Source: Betaproteobacteria bacterium
GTDB lineage: Bacteria; Pseudomonadota; Gammaproteobacteria; Burkholderiales; Burkholderiaceae_D
NCBI GenBank assembly: GCA_016868055.1
Contig: VGHX01000003.1
Span: forward strand, 1 to 63,704
Length of the DNA stretch: 63,704 nt
Direction: 5' to 3'
In this document: piece by piece, positions 1-9,623 of the stretch
Position numbering within the stretch: position 1 is the stretch's first letter
How the letters are laid out: the number at the start of each line of letters is the position of its first letter
Notes under the pieces: generated by a model
The model's database searches: none
What the model was told of the DNA's origin: nothing
The model's input: only the letters and a program-made list of their open reading frames with translations
Translations under genes and position numbers: made by a program

Positions 1-622
1 CATACAAGAAGCGCATCGAGCCGATCACTGCAGCCAGACCGACACCAAAGCCGACCAACAACACAGTTAATTCAGTTTGAACCATCAGTGCGTAGTACAG
101 CAGTGGCGCTTTTTCCGGATCGACCAAGGCGCCAGCAATCTTCAGCGTACCGATCGCAGGTTCTGCGTAGGTCACACCGATACCCAGCAAGCCAGCGATG
201 ATCAACACGCCGACCAAAGGTAGTTTTTTCGGAAGCGTGTTACCGATGACGTCACCGAAGGGCATGAGGCCGAGTTTTAGGCCTTCCATAAAGATCATCA
301 GACCAATGATCACAGCAACCAAACCTCCGGTGATCTCAACCGAACCAGTCACCGACCGCTGCAATACTAAAATCTGGAACAGTGCGAGGTAGACCGCGAG
401 CGGCACCACCGCATTGACTTGCTCCATGAAACGCACACTGATGTACGGCTGTAGCAGGTTATAAATGTCAGCGCCCGCGAGCTGCATCTTCTCGGGCTTC
501 ATCGGGATTTCATTCCCGTTCTTGTCGAGCTTCGGTTTTGGAATGAGTTTCGAGTAGCTGATCGAGTCGGAATCGACCGTTACAGCCTGCACGTACTCAC
601 CGAAGCGAATATTCTTCGCCAT
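1..622 (-). CDS. DUF1538 family membrane protein (partial, 3' end outside window)
   Basis: The reverse strand reads without a stop from an ATG at 622 to the window edge; the ORF track omits it because it is open-ended. It begins MAKNIRFGEYVQAV and is preceded by a strong GGAGGGG ribosome site. After a soluble stretch of about 65 residues come several hydrophobic segments, for example around VPLAVYLALFQIL, VEITGGLVAVIIGLMIF and LVGVLIIAGLLGIGV, with the GLKLGLMPFGDVIGN loop typical of DUF1538 permease-like proteins. About 207 residues are visible. The family is thought to be an inner-membrane transporter of unknown substrate. The family call rests on recall of the sequence pattern. Confidence 0.72.
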   Translation of the reverse strand, partial: MAKNIRFGEYVQAVTVDSDSISYSKLIPKPKLDKNGNEIPMKPEKMQLAGADIYNLLQPYISVRFMEQVNAVVPLAVYLALFQILVLQRSVTGSVEITGGLVAVIIGLMIFMEGLKLGLMPFGDVIGNTLPKKLPLVGVLIIAGLLGIGVTYAEPAIGTLKIAGALVDPEKAPLLYYALMVQTELTVLLVGFGVGLAAVIGSMRFLY

Positions 623-870
623 GTCTCCCCTCCGGTTAAAAAGTTACCGCGCGGAAAGAATACTTGAACCGAGATGAGATTGACAATCAATAAAATAGAG
701 AAAGTGAATAATTTATTAATGACATGTGAGTAATTTGGTAATAAAGCCCTAAATCGCCTGAAAACACTCGAATAGTTACGCCTCGGGTTAATTGATTGGC
801 CACGACTTGTAGGGATTTTGGCGCGGTGGCGCGTGCTATTCTCGGCCCCATACCAAGAGGAGACCGACCC

Positions 871-1734
871 ATGAGAGGCTGGACTATCCCCGCGCTGCTG
901 ATCAGCGCAATTGCTTTCGCTGCACCGGTCGCGCGCGCTGCTTGTCCAAGTGATGCTGAGATCGATGCCTACCTTGAGGATTTCACGCAACGCCGCTTGA
1001 GCCGCGCATTTACCAATGACATCAGCGTGGCCGATGCGGAGTGCGCCAAGCAGAAACTGGCAAAAAAACTGACGCATGTGCTGGGTAGCCCAATTGGCTA
1101 CAAGGCGGCATTTACCAGCGCAGCGGTGCAGCAGCGTTTTGGTGTGGATGGCCCGCGCTGGGGCTATATGTACGACCGCAATATCATCGACATCATTGCC
1201 GTACTACCGCATGACTTCGGCGCGCGTCCGTTGTACGAAGCAGATCTGATCGTTGAAGTGAAAGATGCCGGCCTGTCGGAGGCGAGCACACCGTTGCAAG
1301 CCTTGGCGCATCTTGAATCCATCGTGCCGTTTATTGAACTGCCCGACCTGATGCTGGATGGGCAGTTTTCAGGGAATCGATTTACCGCAGTGAATGTAGG
1401 TTTTCGTGGTGGTGTGGTCGGACAAGAGATTCCGGTGCAGGTAACGCAGGCATTTGCAGATTCATTAGCGAATATGACGGTGGTGCTGATTGATGAAGCT
1501 GACGGTAATAAAGAACTTGGGCGCTCCAAAGGTAATGCGATTATGGGTAACCCGCTGAATGCAGCGATCTGGTTGGCAAAATCGTTGAAGCAAGCGGGCA
1601 TCTCGCTAAAAAAAGGCGATCTGCTGAGTTTAGGTAGTTTGATTACGCCAGCGCCAACCCAGGCAGGTATGCGCGTGCGCTTGCAATATATCGGTCTGCC
1701 GGATGATCCCACTGTGTCGGTGGTATTTAATTAA
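871..1734 (+). CDS. Exported 2-keto-4-pentenoate hydratase-like protein (FAH/MhpD superfamily)
   Basis: 287 residues. The start was moved from the tracked 796 to the ATG at 871 because AAGAGGAGA lies just upstream and a clean signal peptide follows (positive MRGW, hydrophobic core, ARA-A cleavage). The mature part has the hydratase/decarboxylase pattern of the MhpD/DmpE group: GSPIGYKAAFTS near the N-terminus, YEADLIVEV in the middle and GNPLNAAIWLAKSLKQAGISLKKGDLLSLGS near the end. Relatives in catabolic pathways are cytoplasmic; this one should be periplasmic, so its substrate is unknown. No clear operon partner is visible; the next gene starts 109 bp later after REP-like palindromes. Confidence 0.75.
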   Translation: MRGWTIPALLISAIAFAAPVARAACPSDAEIDAYLEDFTQRRLSRAFTNDISVADAECAKQKLAKKLTHVLGSPIGYKAAFTSAAVQQRFGVDGPRWGYMYDRNIIDIIAVLPHDFGARPLYEADLIVEVKDAGLSEASTPLQALAHLESIVPFIELPDLMLDGQFSGNRFTAVNVGFRGGVVGQEIPVQVTQAFADSLANMTVVLIDEADGNKELGRSKGNAIMGNPLNAAIWLAKSLKQAGISLKKGDLLSLGSLITPAPTQAGMRVRLQYIGLPDDPTVSVVFN

Positions 1735-1750
1735 AAATAAACGACTGAAT

Positions 1751-1824
1751 CCCGGCCTGCGCCGGGATGACTCGATAGGGGCTGTGAATTAATCCGAATG
1801 GTTGGGCCCCAGCCTGCGCCGGGG
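1751..1824. repeat. REP-like palindromes (two copies)
   Basis: CCCGGCCTGCGCCGGG at 1751-1766 and the related CCCCAGCCTGCGCCGGGG at about 1807-1824 lie between two same-direction genes. The same palindrome recurs at 35241-35256. Each can form a GC-rich hairpin. They resemble the dispersed REP-like elements of betaproteobacteria. Confidence 0.6.
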
Positions 1825-1843
1825 TTATCTGAGGGGACATCGC

Positions 1844-3439
1844 ATGATGCAATACACACGTTTTTTGCCTTGGGTGTTGACCGGGTTTGGCATATTCCTG
1901 TTATTGCCAATATCGATTTGGTTATCGCTGTTGTCGCTGGCATTATTTCTGGTCGGCTTGCATGACTACCGCCAAACGCACCACGCAATTTTGCGTAACT
2001 ACCCGGTCACGGGTCATTTGCGTTTCATGCTTGAATATATCCGTCCCGAGATACGGCAATATTTTTTGGAAAGTGACGAGGAAGACCTGCCGTTCTCACG
2101 TAATCAGCGTGCGATGGTGTACTCACGCGCCAAGCGCCAAAATGATAAACGCGGCTTCGGCACGATACGTTCAATGTACGCCAGCGATAGCGAATGGTTT
2201 GTGCACTCCGCCGCCCCCAAGCATGCCGATCCTGCGACGATGCGTGTGCAAATCGGCGGGCCAAATTGCAAGCAGCCTTATTCGTCATCGATCTTCAATA
2301 TCTCGGCGATGAGCTTCGGCTCGCTTTCACCGAACGCAATTCGCGCGCTGAATCGTGGCGCGCACATGGGTGGCTTTGCGCATGACACCGGCGAGGGCTC
2401 GATCTCGCCATATCACCGTGAGCATGGCGGTGATTTGATTTGGGAGATTGGTTCGGGGTATTTTGGTTGCCGTAATTCGGCGGGTCATTTCGATGCGGAG
2501 AAGTTCGCGCAGCAAGCGCAGTCACCGCAGGTCAAGATGATTGAAATAAAACTGTCTCAAGGTGCGAAGCCCGGTCATGGCGGGGTACTGCCTGCGGCTA
2601 AGGTGACTGCAGAAATCGCGAGCACACGCGGCGTGCCGATGGGTCAGGATTGTGTTTCACCGGCAGGGCATAGCGAGTTTTCTACGCCGCTGGGTTTGGT
2701 GGACTTTATTCGTCGTCTGCGTGAACTCTCCGGTGGTAAGCCGGTGGGTTTCAAGTTGTGTATCGGTCAGCCGTGGGAATGGTTCGGTATTGTGAAGGCG
2801 ATGCTGAAAGAGGATACCTGGCCGGATTTTATTGTGGTGGATGGTAGTGAGGGCGGTACCGGTGCTGCGCCGGTAGAGTTTAGTGATCACATGGGCATGC
2901 CGATGCGCGAAGGGCTGCGCTTGGTGCACAACACACTGGTAGGTGTGGGTAAGCGTGATGTATTAAAAATTGGTGTCTCAGGCAAAATCATTTCTGCTTT
3001 TGACGTCGCACGTGCAATGGCGCTCGGTGCGAACTGGTGTAATTCTGCGCGTGGCTTTATGTTTGCGCTGGGTTGTATTCAGTCTCGCTCATGCCATACC
3101 GATCACTGCCCCACGGGTGTAGCCACACAAGACCCGGATCGTCAGCGCGCCTTGGTGGTGCCTGATAAAGCTACGCGCGTGAAAAACTTCCATGATCTGA
3201 CGGTTGAGGCGGTCGCTGAATTGGTTGGTGCAGCCGGTCTGGAACATCCTGAGCAAATCACGCCGCACTACATCATGGTGCGCGATGGTTCAGGGCGTGC
3301 GGTGTCGTTGGATACTCAAATTCCGACATTGACACCCGGCGTGTTGCTGGATGAGTCGCAGCTGGCGAATTTGCCGGAGCCGTTTTGCAGTGAGTGGCAG
3401 CTCTCGAGCGCCGAGAGTTTTGCGCGCGCGGCGAGCTAG
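1844..3439 (+). CDS. FMN-binding glutamate synthase family protein
   Basis: 531 residues from the ATG at 1844, chosen over the tracked 1802 because GAGGGG lies just upstream and the first start would run through the REP-like repeat. Two hydrophobic segments (about residues 5-45) anchor the N-terminus. The rest is the GltB-type FMN domain: ISAMSFGSLSPNAIRALNRGA, HDTGEGSISPYH, IKLSQGAKPGHGG, DGSEGGTGAAP, KIGVSGKIISAFDVARAMALGA and the CHTDHCPTGVATQDP cysteine segment. The glutaminase domain of true glutamate synthase is absent, so ammonia- or other-donor redox chemistry on the membrane is possible, but the substrate cannot be read from sequence. Confidence 0.88.
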   Translation: MMQYTRFLPWVLTGFGIFLLLPISIWLSLLSLALFLVGLHDYRQTHHAILRNYPVTGHLRFMLEYIRPEIRQYFLESDEEDLPFSRNQRAMVYSRAKRQNDKRGFGTIRSMYASDSEWFVHSAAPKHADPATMRVQIGGPNCKQPYSSSIFNISAMSFGSLSPNAIRALNRGAHMGGFAHDTGEGSISPYHREHGGDLIWEIGSGYFGCRNSAGHFDAEKFAQQAQSPQVKMIEIKLSQGAKPGHGGVLPAAKVTAEIASTRGVPMGQDCVSPAGHSEFSTPLGLVDFIRRLRELSGGKPVGFKLCIGQPWEWFGIVKAMLKEDTWPDFIVVDGSEGGTGAAPVEFSDHMGMPMREGLRLVHNTLVGVGKRDVLKIGVSGKIISAFDVARAMALGANWCNSARGFMFALGCIQSRSCHTDHCPTGVATQDPDRQRALVVPDKATRVKNFHDLTVEAVAELVGAAGLEHPEQITPHYIMVRDGSGRAVSLDTQIPTLTPGVLLDESQLANLPEPFCSEWQLSSAESFARAAS

Positions 3440-3463
3440 CTTGCGTACAAGTTAAGGACAGCG

Positions 3464-4234
3464 TTAGCCGAACTGGTAGCGCTGTCCGGGCTCGGGTAGC
3501 CTGAGGTCGCGGCCGCTAAGGCCCGCATTGAGTTCTTCTGCGATTTGCTGCTCTAATCCTGGTTTTCGGTGCACGATCACGCTCGCCACATGTGCAGGCA
3601 TTGCATTAATGCGCTTGATGAGTGCGGTACTGTGCATGTGCATCGACAGATCTGCCATGTCAGTCATGGGCGCCGGATAAGAGCACTCCACCACCACTGC
3701 CTTCAGCTGGGGCTCTGTCGCAATCGCCTCCCAAAACGCCGCGCAGTCGTCACTGTCTCCCGAGAAGGCGATGGCATCGTGCTGCCGACTGACCAAATAG
3801 CCGCATGCAGGTATGCCGTGTGACGCGGGCAATGGCTTGAAAAAATACCCGGCAATATCGGCGCCTTGCACATCGATAGCGGCGAAGCGCATGAAGGGCT
3901 GATCTTCGCTGGGGATTTTGGTGAAGTCAGGCCAGATATGATCATTCAACAGATGCGTGCGCAGCAGCGCGATTACCTCGCTGCTGGCCCACACGGTGAC
4001 TGGCGTCGCGCGCGTACCTGCGACTGAGTCGAGCATAAGCGGTAAGCAGGCCACATGATCTAAATGCGCGTGGGTTAACACCACATGATCAATTTTTTTG
4101 AGTTGATCAAGCGACAGCGTAGTCAGACCCGTGCCGGCATCAATGATGAGCTGCTCGCCAATGCCGTAACAGGTGGTGTGTCGGCGGGTACCCCCGATAC
4201 CGCCGTTGCAGCCATGTAGAGTCAGTTCGATCAT
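3464..4234 (-). CDS. MBL-fold hydrolase, class II cyclic-nucleotide phosphodiesterase-like
   Basis: 256 residues from the ATG at 4234 (MIELTLHGCNGGIGG). The tracked start at 4273 is a TTG overlapping the upstream lipid kinase gene and adds 13 unlike residues. Metallo-beta-lactamase features are clear: LIIDAGTG, the metal motif HAHLDHVACLP, and GDSDDC further on. GxGG at the N-terminus and the late HMHSTA segment resemble class II cAMP phosphodiesterases (CpdP/PDE1 type). Cyclic-nucleotide hydrolysis is inferred; other MBL esterase roles remain possible. It lies directly downstream of the kinase gene, suggesting co-transcription. Confidence 0.72.
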   Translation of the reverse strand: MIELTLHGCNGGIGGTRRHTTCYGIGEQLIIDAGTGLTTLSLDQLKKIDHVVLTHAHLDHVACLPLMLDSVAGTRATPVTVWASSEVIALLRTHLLNDHIWPDFTKIPSEDQPFMRFAAIDVQGADIAGYFFKPLPASHGIPACGYLVSRQHDAIAFSGDSDDCAAFWEAIATEPQLKAVVVECSYPAPMTDMADLSMHMHSTALIKRINAMPAHVASVIVHRKPGLEQQIAEELNAGLSGRDLRLPEPGQRYQFG

Positions 4235-4262
4235 GCGGTGCTGGACGAATGATTTCGCCGCA

Positions 4263-5240
4263 TCATAGCGCAATGCGCGCGCGCAGCACGGGTAGTCGGG
4301 CGGCTTGTATGCTGACCCTGGCCTCTATGGCCTCGCCGAGATACTCGCCATCAGCGGCCATCGGCACCGGCTGCTGTGCCTTGATGTGCAAATCACCAAA
4401 ACACTGATGAATCACACCGGGTTCGCCGAGATGGCGGCCGAGCAGCATGCGCGGCAGCAGAGAAAGTACACGCAGCAGGCCCATGCGTTCGGCGATCAGC
4501 AGGTCGAGTGCGCCGTCATCAATCGCTGCGCTAGGCGCGATTTGCATACCGCCGCCATAGGTGGCCGAGTTCAGCGCGCTGGCGAGCAAGACTGGCCCTG
4601 CATGAATTGCTTGTCCATCAATCGAGATGCGCAGATCAAAGCTCTCGAGTGCTGAGAGCATGATGAATGTCGCAAGCGTGTAGCGTGGCATGCCGCCCAA
4701 CCACGCAGGTAATGACTGCGCTTGTTGCACGGTAGCGGCGTCAAACCCGGTACAAAAACTCGAGATGAATAATTTATTTTGGGTAAAGCCGCGTGCATTG
4801 GTGTAACGGATCTCACCGAGATCAATTTGCTCCGGGGCGGATTGCAGCGCGTGATCAAGCGCGACCGACCATTTCATTCGGTCGACGCCGAGCGCGCGCG
4901 CGGTGTCGTTACCGCTTCCCACTGCGACCAAGCCGAGCGTGTGGCCACCTGCCAGTAGCGCGGGCAGCAGCTGATTCACGCTACCGTCTCCGCCAAACAC
5001 GATCACGCGGCTACCGGGCGGTAGTGCCTCGACTACACGGATCGCGGTAATCGCCTCGCGACTGACGAACACCATCGGGCGGCGTGGCAGCGGCGCGGTA
5101 TGTTTTTCAATTTGCCGTTTGTAGCCGGTAGCGCGGCCACCGGCCGCATTGGCGTTCAGCAGCAGCACGGTTTTTGGCTCGCGATCGGCGCGAGCCGGGT
5201 TTGCGTGGCTGAGTTGTTCGGAAGGTAGCGCGGTTTCCAT
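4263..5240 (-). CDS. Diacylglycerol/lipid kinase family protein (YegS/DgkB type)
   Basis: 325 residues. The nucleotide-binding hallmarks of the diacylglycerol kinase catalytic domain are present: VLLLNANAAGG near residue 25, VFGGDGSVNQLLPALL near 80 and VAVGSGNDTARALG near 105. The C-terminal beta-sandwich portion includes GGGMQIAPSAAIDDGALDLLIAE. Such proteins phosphorylate diacylglycerol or related lipids using ATP at the inner face of the membrane; the exact lipid is not deducible. The gene sits between the RND efflux operon and the MBL hydrolase on the same strand. Confidence 0.88.
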   Translation of the reverse strand: METALPSEQLSHANPARADREPKTVLLLNANAAGGRATGYKRQIEKHTAPLPRRPMVFVSREAITAIRVVEALPPGSRVIVFGGDGSVNQLLPALLAGGHTLGLVAVGSGNDTARALGVDRMKWSVALDHALQSAPEQIDLGEIRYTNARGFTQNKLFISSFCTGFDAATVQQAQSLPAWLGGMPRYTLATFIMLSALESFDLRISIDGQAIHAGPVLLASALNSATYGGGMQIAPSAAIDDGALDLLIAERMGLLRVLSLLPRMLLGRHLGEPGVIHQCFGDLHIKAQQPVPMAADGEYLGEAIEARVSIQAARLPVLRARIAL

Positions 5241-5281
5241 CGCGCGCAGTGTACCCTGCGGCGATGGACATCTTGATGGGT

Positions 5282-8200
5282 TCAGCTGAACTCGTCGCCG
5301 CTCTTCTTGGGAATGACCGGCGGTTCAAACCAGCGGTATAGCACCGGTAGCACTACCAGCGTGAGCAGGGTGGAAGTGATCAGCCCGCCAATCACTACCA
5401 CGGCCAGTGGCCGCTGAACTTCGGAGCCAGGCCCCGTGGCGAACAGGAACGGCACCAAGCCCAGCAGCGCCACGGTGGCTGTCATCATCACCGGTCTGAA
5501 GCGCTGCGAGCAACCATCGCGCAGTGCTTGATCAATCGGCACGCCTTGCTCACGCAGGCTGCGCACATAGGTGATCAGCACTACGCCGTTCAGCACCGCG
5601 ATACCCCACAGCGCGATAAAGCCAACCGACGCGGGCACAGACAGGTACTCGCCGGTCACCGCGAGCCCGAACACACCACCAATCGATGCAAACGGCAGCA
5701 CGGTGATAATCAGCGCCGCCAGCTTGACCGAGTTGAACATCATGAATAGCAGGAAGTAAATGGCCAGCACCGTTAGCGGCACGATGACCATCAAGGTACC
5801 CATAGCGCGCTGCATATTCTCGAACTGACCACCCCATGAGAAGTAATAGCCCTCCGGTAGTTTGACCTCAGCCTCGACCCGACGCTGCACCTCGGCGACG
5901 AAGCCGCCCAAGTCGCGATCAACCACATTGCTACCCACCACCACACGGCGTTTACCGGTTTCGCGATTGATCATTGGCGGGCTATCGACCAGCTTGATGC
6001 TGGCCACACTTTCAAGCGGGATCAATGCGTTGTCTGCCGTGCGCAGCGTGGTCTCGCGGATGATGTCAACCGAGTTACGGAAATTCTCCGGGTAGCGCAT
6101 TTGTATGGCATAGCGTCGCTCACCCTCATACAGCTGGCTGACTTCGTTACCACCGATCGCGGTTTCGATAATGGCGTGAATATCTGCCACGTTAATGCCA
6201 TGGCGGGCGATTGCACGACGATCAATATCGATCGTGAGCGTTTGCTGCCCGGATAATCGGTCAACCCGAATATCTCGAGCGCCAGGTACAGTTTTAACGA
6301 TTTGCGCGACTTGCTCGGATAGGCGTTTCAGTTCATTCAAATCGTCACCAAAAATCTTGATCGCTAACTGCGAGCGCACACCGGTCAGCATTTCATCGAC
6401 GCGCTGCGCAATCGGCTGGTTCATCACGATCTGCACACCGGGTATGTGCGCTAATGCCTTGCGAATATCGTTCTCGATCTCGGATTGCTTGCGATCTGTT
6501 TCTGGATCAATAGAGACAATCGGGTTAGATTCGTTTGGTCCGGAAGGATCTGCCGGGGATTCGCCACGACCTAAAATCGCCACCGCTGATCGCACCCCGG
6601 GCACTTCAGCGACGAGTTTCATGGCTTCGACATCGATTTTTATCGCTTCATCCAGCGAGATACTCGGCATGCGGATAATCGACGGCGTGATCGAGCCTTC
6701 CTTCATGATTGGAATAAAGCTCTTACCCAGTAACGGAAATAGCGCAAAAGAAGTGAGCAGTAGTACAACTGCTGCGGCCACGGTTTTCTTTTGCGATGCC
6801 ATCGCCGCATTGAGCATCTTCAGGTAGTAGTGCTTCATGAAGGCGATCGGCTTGGTGTCGTGATCAGCACCGCCTCTCAGAATGTAGGCGCACAGCGCTG
6901 GCGATAGCAGCAACGAAATCGCTAATGACACGGCCAGCGCAATGGCGATCGTCAGCGCTAACGGACCGAACATTTTGCCTTCCATGCCGGTGAGGGTCAT
7001 GAGCGGCAGGAACACCAGAATAATGATCGAGATACCGTAGATGGTCGGCTTGGCGACATCCAGCGTCGCCTCCAGCACAACCTTCAATCGTTCTTCCGGT
7101 TTGGCATGCCCGAGTTTATGGAATACGTTCTCTACCACCACCACGGTGCCATCGACCATCAAGCCGATCGCAATCGCCAAGCCGCCCAGCGACATCAAGT
7201 TGGCCGACAAGCCGATCTTGTTCATGATCATGAAGGTCACCAGCGGTGTAATCACCAGCGTTGCAATGACGACCAGCGAAGAGCGTATATCCCCCAGAAA
7301 AATAAACAGCACTACCACCACCAGCAGCACACCCTCCATTAGCACCTTGCCGACCATCCACAGCGAGGCATCGACTAATTCGGTGCGGTCATAGAATGGG
7401 GTAATTTGCAGACCACCCGGCAGCATTTGCTTGCTGTTGATTTCAGCCACGCGTTGTTTGATGCGTGTGACGATTTCTTTGGCGTTGCCACCTTTTAGCA
7501 TCATGACGATGCCACCGGTAGACTCGGTGACGCCATCTTTCACCAACGCACCCTGCCGAACCGCTGAGCCGATTTTTACTTGTGCTACATCGCGCACGAA
7601 GACAGCAACACCACGCTCTTCTTTCAAAACGATATTGGCAATATCTTCGACCGATCGTGTCAGGCCCACACCGCGAACCAGATACTGCTCGGCACCGAGT
7701 GGCAGAATGCCGCCACCGGAGTTAGCGTTGTTAGCAGCAATCGCGGTACGCACTTCATGCATACTGAGCTGGTAGTGCCGCAACCGATCAGGGTCGACCA
7801 ATACTTGGTACTGCTTTTCATAGCCGCCATATGAATTGATTTCGGCGACACCGGCAATCGATCGCAGCATTGGGCGCACTACCCAATCCTGAACCGAGCG
7901 CCGCTCCATCAGCTCGGCTTCGCTCAGCTTGCTTTTACCGTCATTAGGGTGATCCAAGGTGTACTGAAACACTTCACCGAGACCGGTTGATACCGGACCT
8001 AAAATCGGTGTGATGTCGGCAGGGAGTCGTGAGCGGACCTCCATCAGGCGCTCCATGACCAGCTGGCGCGCGAAATACACATCGGTGCTGTCAGTGAACA
8101 CCAGCGTGACGATGGATAGACCGCTGCGATTCAATGAGCGCATCTCGGTCAGGCCGGGTAGCCCGGTCATACCGATTTCTACCGGCACAGTGACGAAGCG

Positions 8201-8383
8201 CTCGACTTCTTCCGGGGTGCGCCCGGGCGCCTCGGTGGCGATTTGCACTTGCACGTTGGTGACGTCGGGGAAGGCGTCCACCGATAGCTTCATCGAGGCA
8301 CGCAGCCCGAAGCCGACCAAGGCGAAGGCAATCACTACCATCAACAGGCGCTGCGACAGCGCTGCTTTGATAAGAGCATTCAT
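5282..8383 (-). CDS. Heavy-metal efflux RND permease, CusA/CzcA family
   Basis: 1033 residues, the usual length for the HME-RND inner-membrane pump. A TM helix near residues 12-30 is followed by the porter domain, a TM block, a second porter domain and a final TM block. The TM4 proton-relay segment reads AIAIGLMVDGTVVVVEN: one Asp and one Glu are kept, but the DFG Asp of classical Zn/Co/Cd CzcA is Ala, as in CusA-like pumps. The transported metal is therefore uncertain. The gene is third in a C-B-A operon (stop-to-start gap to the adaptor gene 4 bp). Confidence 0.93.
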   Translation of the reverse strand: MNALIKAALSQRLLMVVIAFALVGFGLRASMKLSVDAFPDVTNVQVQIATEAPGRTPEEVERFVTVPVEIGMTGLPGLTEMRSLNRSGLSIVTLVFTDSTDVYFARQLVMERLMEVRSRLPADITPILGPVSTGLGEVFQYTLDHPNDGKSKLSEAELMERRSVQDWVVRPMLRSIAGVAEINSYGGYEKQYQVLVDPDRLRHYQLSMHEVRTAIAANNANSGGGILPLGAEQYLVRGVGLTRSVEDIANIVLKEERGVAVFVRDVAQVKIGSAVRQGALVKDGVTESTGGIVMMLKGGNAKEIVTRIKQRVAEINSKQMLPGGLQITPFYDRTELVDASLWMVGKVLMEGVLLVVVVLFIFLGDIRSSLVVIATLVITPLVTFMIMNKIGLSANLMSLGGLAIAIGLMVDGTVVVVENVFHKLGHAKPEERLKVVLEATLDVAKPTIYGISIIILVFLPLMTLTGMEGKMFGPLALTIAIALAVSLAISLLLSPALCAYILRGGADHDTKPIAFMKHYYLKMLNAAMASQKKTVAAAVVLLLTSFALFPLLGKSFIPIMKEGSITPSIIRMPSISLDEAIKIDVEAMKLVAEVPGVRSAVAILGRGESPADPSGPNESNPIVSIDPETDRKQSEIENDIRKALAHIPGVQIVMNQPIAQRVDEMLTGVRSQLAIKIFGDDLNELKRLSEQVAQIVKTVPGARDIRVDRLSGQQTLTIDIDRRAIARHGINVADIHAIIETAIGGNEVSQLYEGERRYAIQMRYPENFRNSVDIIRETTLRTADNALIPLESVASIKLVDSPPMINRETGKRRVVVGSNVVDRDLGGFVAEVQRRVEAEVKLPEGYYFSWGGQFENMQRAMGTLMVIVPLTVLAIYFLLFMMFNSVKLAALIITVLPFASIGGVFGLAVTGEYLSVPASVGFIALWGIAVLNGVVLITYVRSLREQGVPIDQALRDGCSQRFRPVMMTATVALLGLVPFLFATGPGSEVQRPLAVVVIGGLITSTLLTLVVLPVLYRWFEPPVIPKKSGDEFS

Positions 8384-8387
8384 GAAG

Positions 8388-9566
8388 TTACTCCAGCTCG
8401 GCGCGCTTGCGCTGGCTGTTCAAGTGAAAGCTACCGTCGACCACAATCGGCGTGCCCTCATCCAAGCCCTTGCGTACCGGGCGCAACTCACCCGCAGCGG
8501 GATCGAGCATGACTTCGGTTAGACGAAATTTGTTTTCGGCGAGCCTTACGAAGACATAATCTTTGTCATTCTCACGTACCACTGCGGTGGCCGGAATAGC
8601 CAGTTGTTTGACGTGCTGGCCGCTCAAGGTGAGCGTGGCGAGCATTTGCGGCTTGAGCTCGAATTTGGGGTTGTTGACCTCGGTACGAATTGGCACCGTG
8701 CGGGTATCCGGCTGCACCGTATCACTGACAAACACAATACGTCCGGTAAGTTTTTGGGCGCCGAGCGCAGACACTTGTACATCGACTTTTTGATTCAACT
8801 GCACCGAGTTGGCGTCTTGCTCTGGTAGGGCGCCAATTACCCAGACATTCGACAGATCAGCCACCGTGAATAGTGGGTCACCGGGTTGCGCCACCTGCCC
8901 TTGGCTGACTTTACGTTCAATCACGATACCGCTACGGGTAGCGCGAATATTGACCTCGCTTGCGATGGCGCCGGTGGCGCGTAGTTTTTCTATGGTTTCT
9001 TCACGCAAGCCGATCAGCCGTAATTGATCATGCGCCGCGCGTAGCTCCGCGCGCGCGACTGATAGCTCTACTTCGCGCCGCTGCAATTCGGCAGTACCGA
9101 TCACATCCGCGGCCACCAGCGCCTTGGCGCGCTCAACCGCGCGCTCGGCCAAACTCGACATGGACAAGGCACGCAGGAACGCCAGCTGCGCATTGGTGAG
9201 CTCGGGGCTGGACAGCGTGGCCAAGGATTGCCCGGCCTTGACGCGATCACCGACCTCGGCAAACACCTGCATTACGCGTCCAGTGACCGATGAGCCGATA
9301 CGCATCGTCATGCGCTCGTTGGCTTCAATACGGCCAGAGACTTTTTGCTCAACCGCGATATCCGACATGGCGGCAGGTTCGACGCGGAAGGCTTTGGTCA
9401 TTTCAGGTGAGAGCTCAACCAGCATCGGGTCACTGGGCTTGGCAGCGGCTTTGGTTGCGCCACCGGTGCTGCCTGCTGCGGGAGCGGATTCTTTTTTATC
9501 GCATGCGGCCAGCAGCAGACTTGCTACAAGCAGCGCGGTGAGGGTAGACAAGGGCAAAGGTTTCAT
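8388..9566 (-). CDS. RND efflux periplasmic adaptor (CusB/CzcB type lipoprotein)
   Basis: 392 residues. The N-terminus is a lipoprotein signal with lipobox LLLAAC followed by DKKESAPAAG, so it is probably lipid-anchored. Then come the membrane-fusion-protein elements: VSGRIEANERMTMRIGSSVTGRV, an alpha-hairpin with heptad character (about residues 105-185) and a lipoyl-like half GIVIERKVSQGQVAQPGDPLFTVADLSNVW. It bridges the RND pump and outer-membrane channel. It lies between the two, in the same operon. Confidence 0.92.
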   Translation of the reverse strand: MKPLPLSTLTALLVASLLLAACDKKESAPAAGSTGGATKAAAKPSDPMLVELSPEMTKAFRVEPAAMSDIAVEQKVSGRIEANERMTMRIGSSVTGRVMQVFAEVGDRVKAGQSLATLSSPELTNAQLAFLRALSMSSLAERAVERAKALVAADVIGTAELQRREVELSVARAELRAAHDQLRLIGLREETIEKLRATGAIASEVNIRATRSGIVIERKVSQGQVAQPGDPLFTVADLSNVWVIGALPEQDANSVQLNQKVDVQVSALGAQKLTGRIVFVSDTVQPDTRTVPIRTEVNNPKFELKPQMLATLTLSGQHVKQLAIPATAVVRENDKDYVFVRLAENKFRLTEVMLDPAAGELRPVRKGLDEGTPIVVDGSFHLNSQRKRAELE

Positions 9567-9623
9567 TGCGCTTCGCTTTTCTAAAGATGTAATTGGAATA
9601 ATTGGAATGGATTCAAATCGACA

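Noticed and set aside
580-1077. 165-residue minus-strand ORF
   Set aside because: Overlaps the promoter and start of two supported genes and reads as basic low-complexity sequence.
6195-6827. 210-residue plus-strand ORF opposite the RND pump
   Set aside because: Ser/Thr/Arg-rich antisense shadow of the czcA-like gene.
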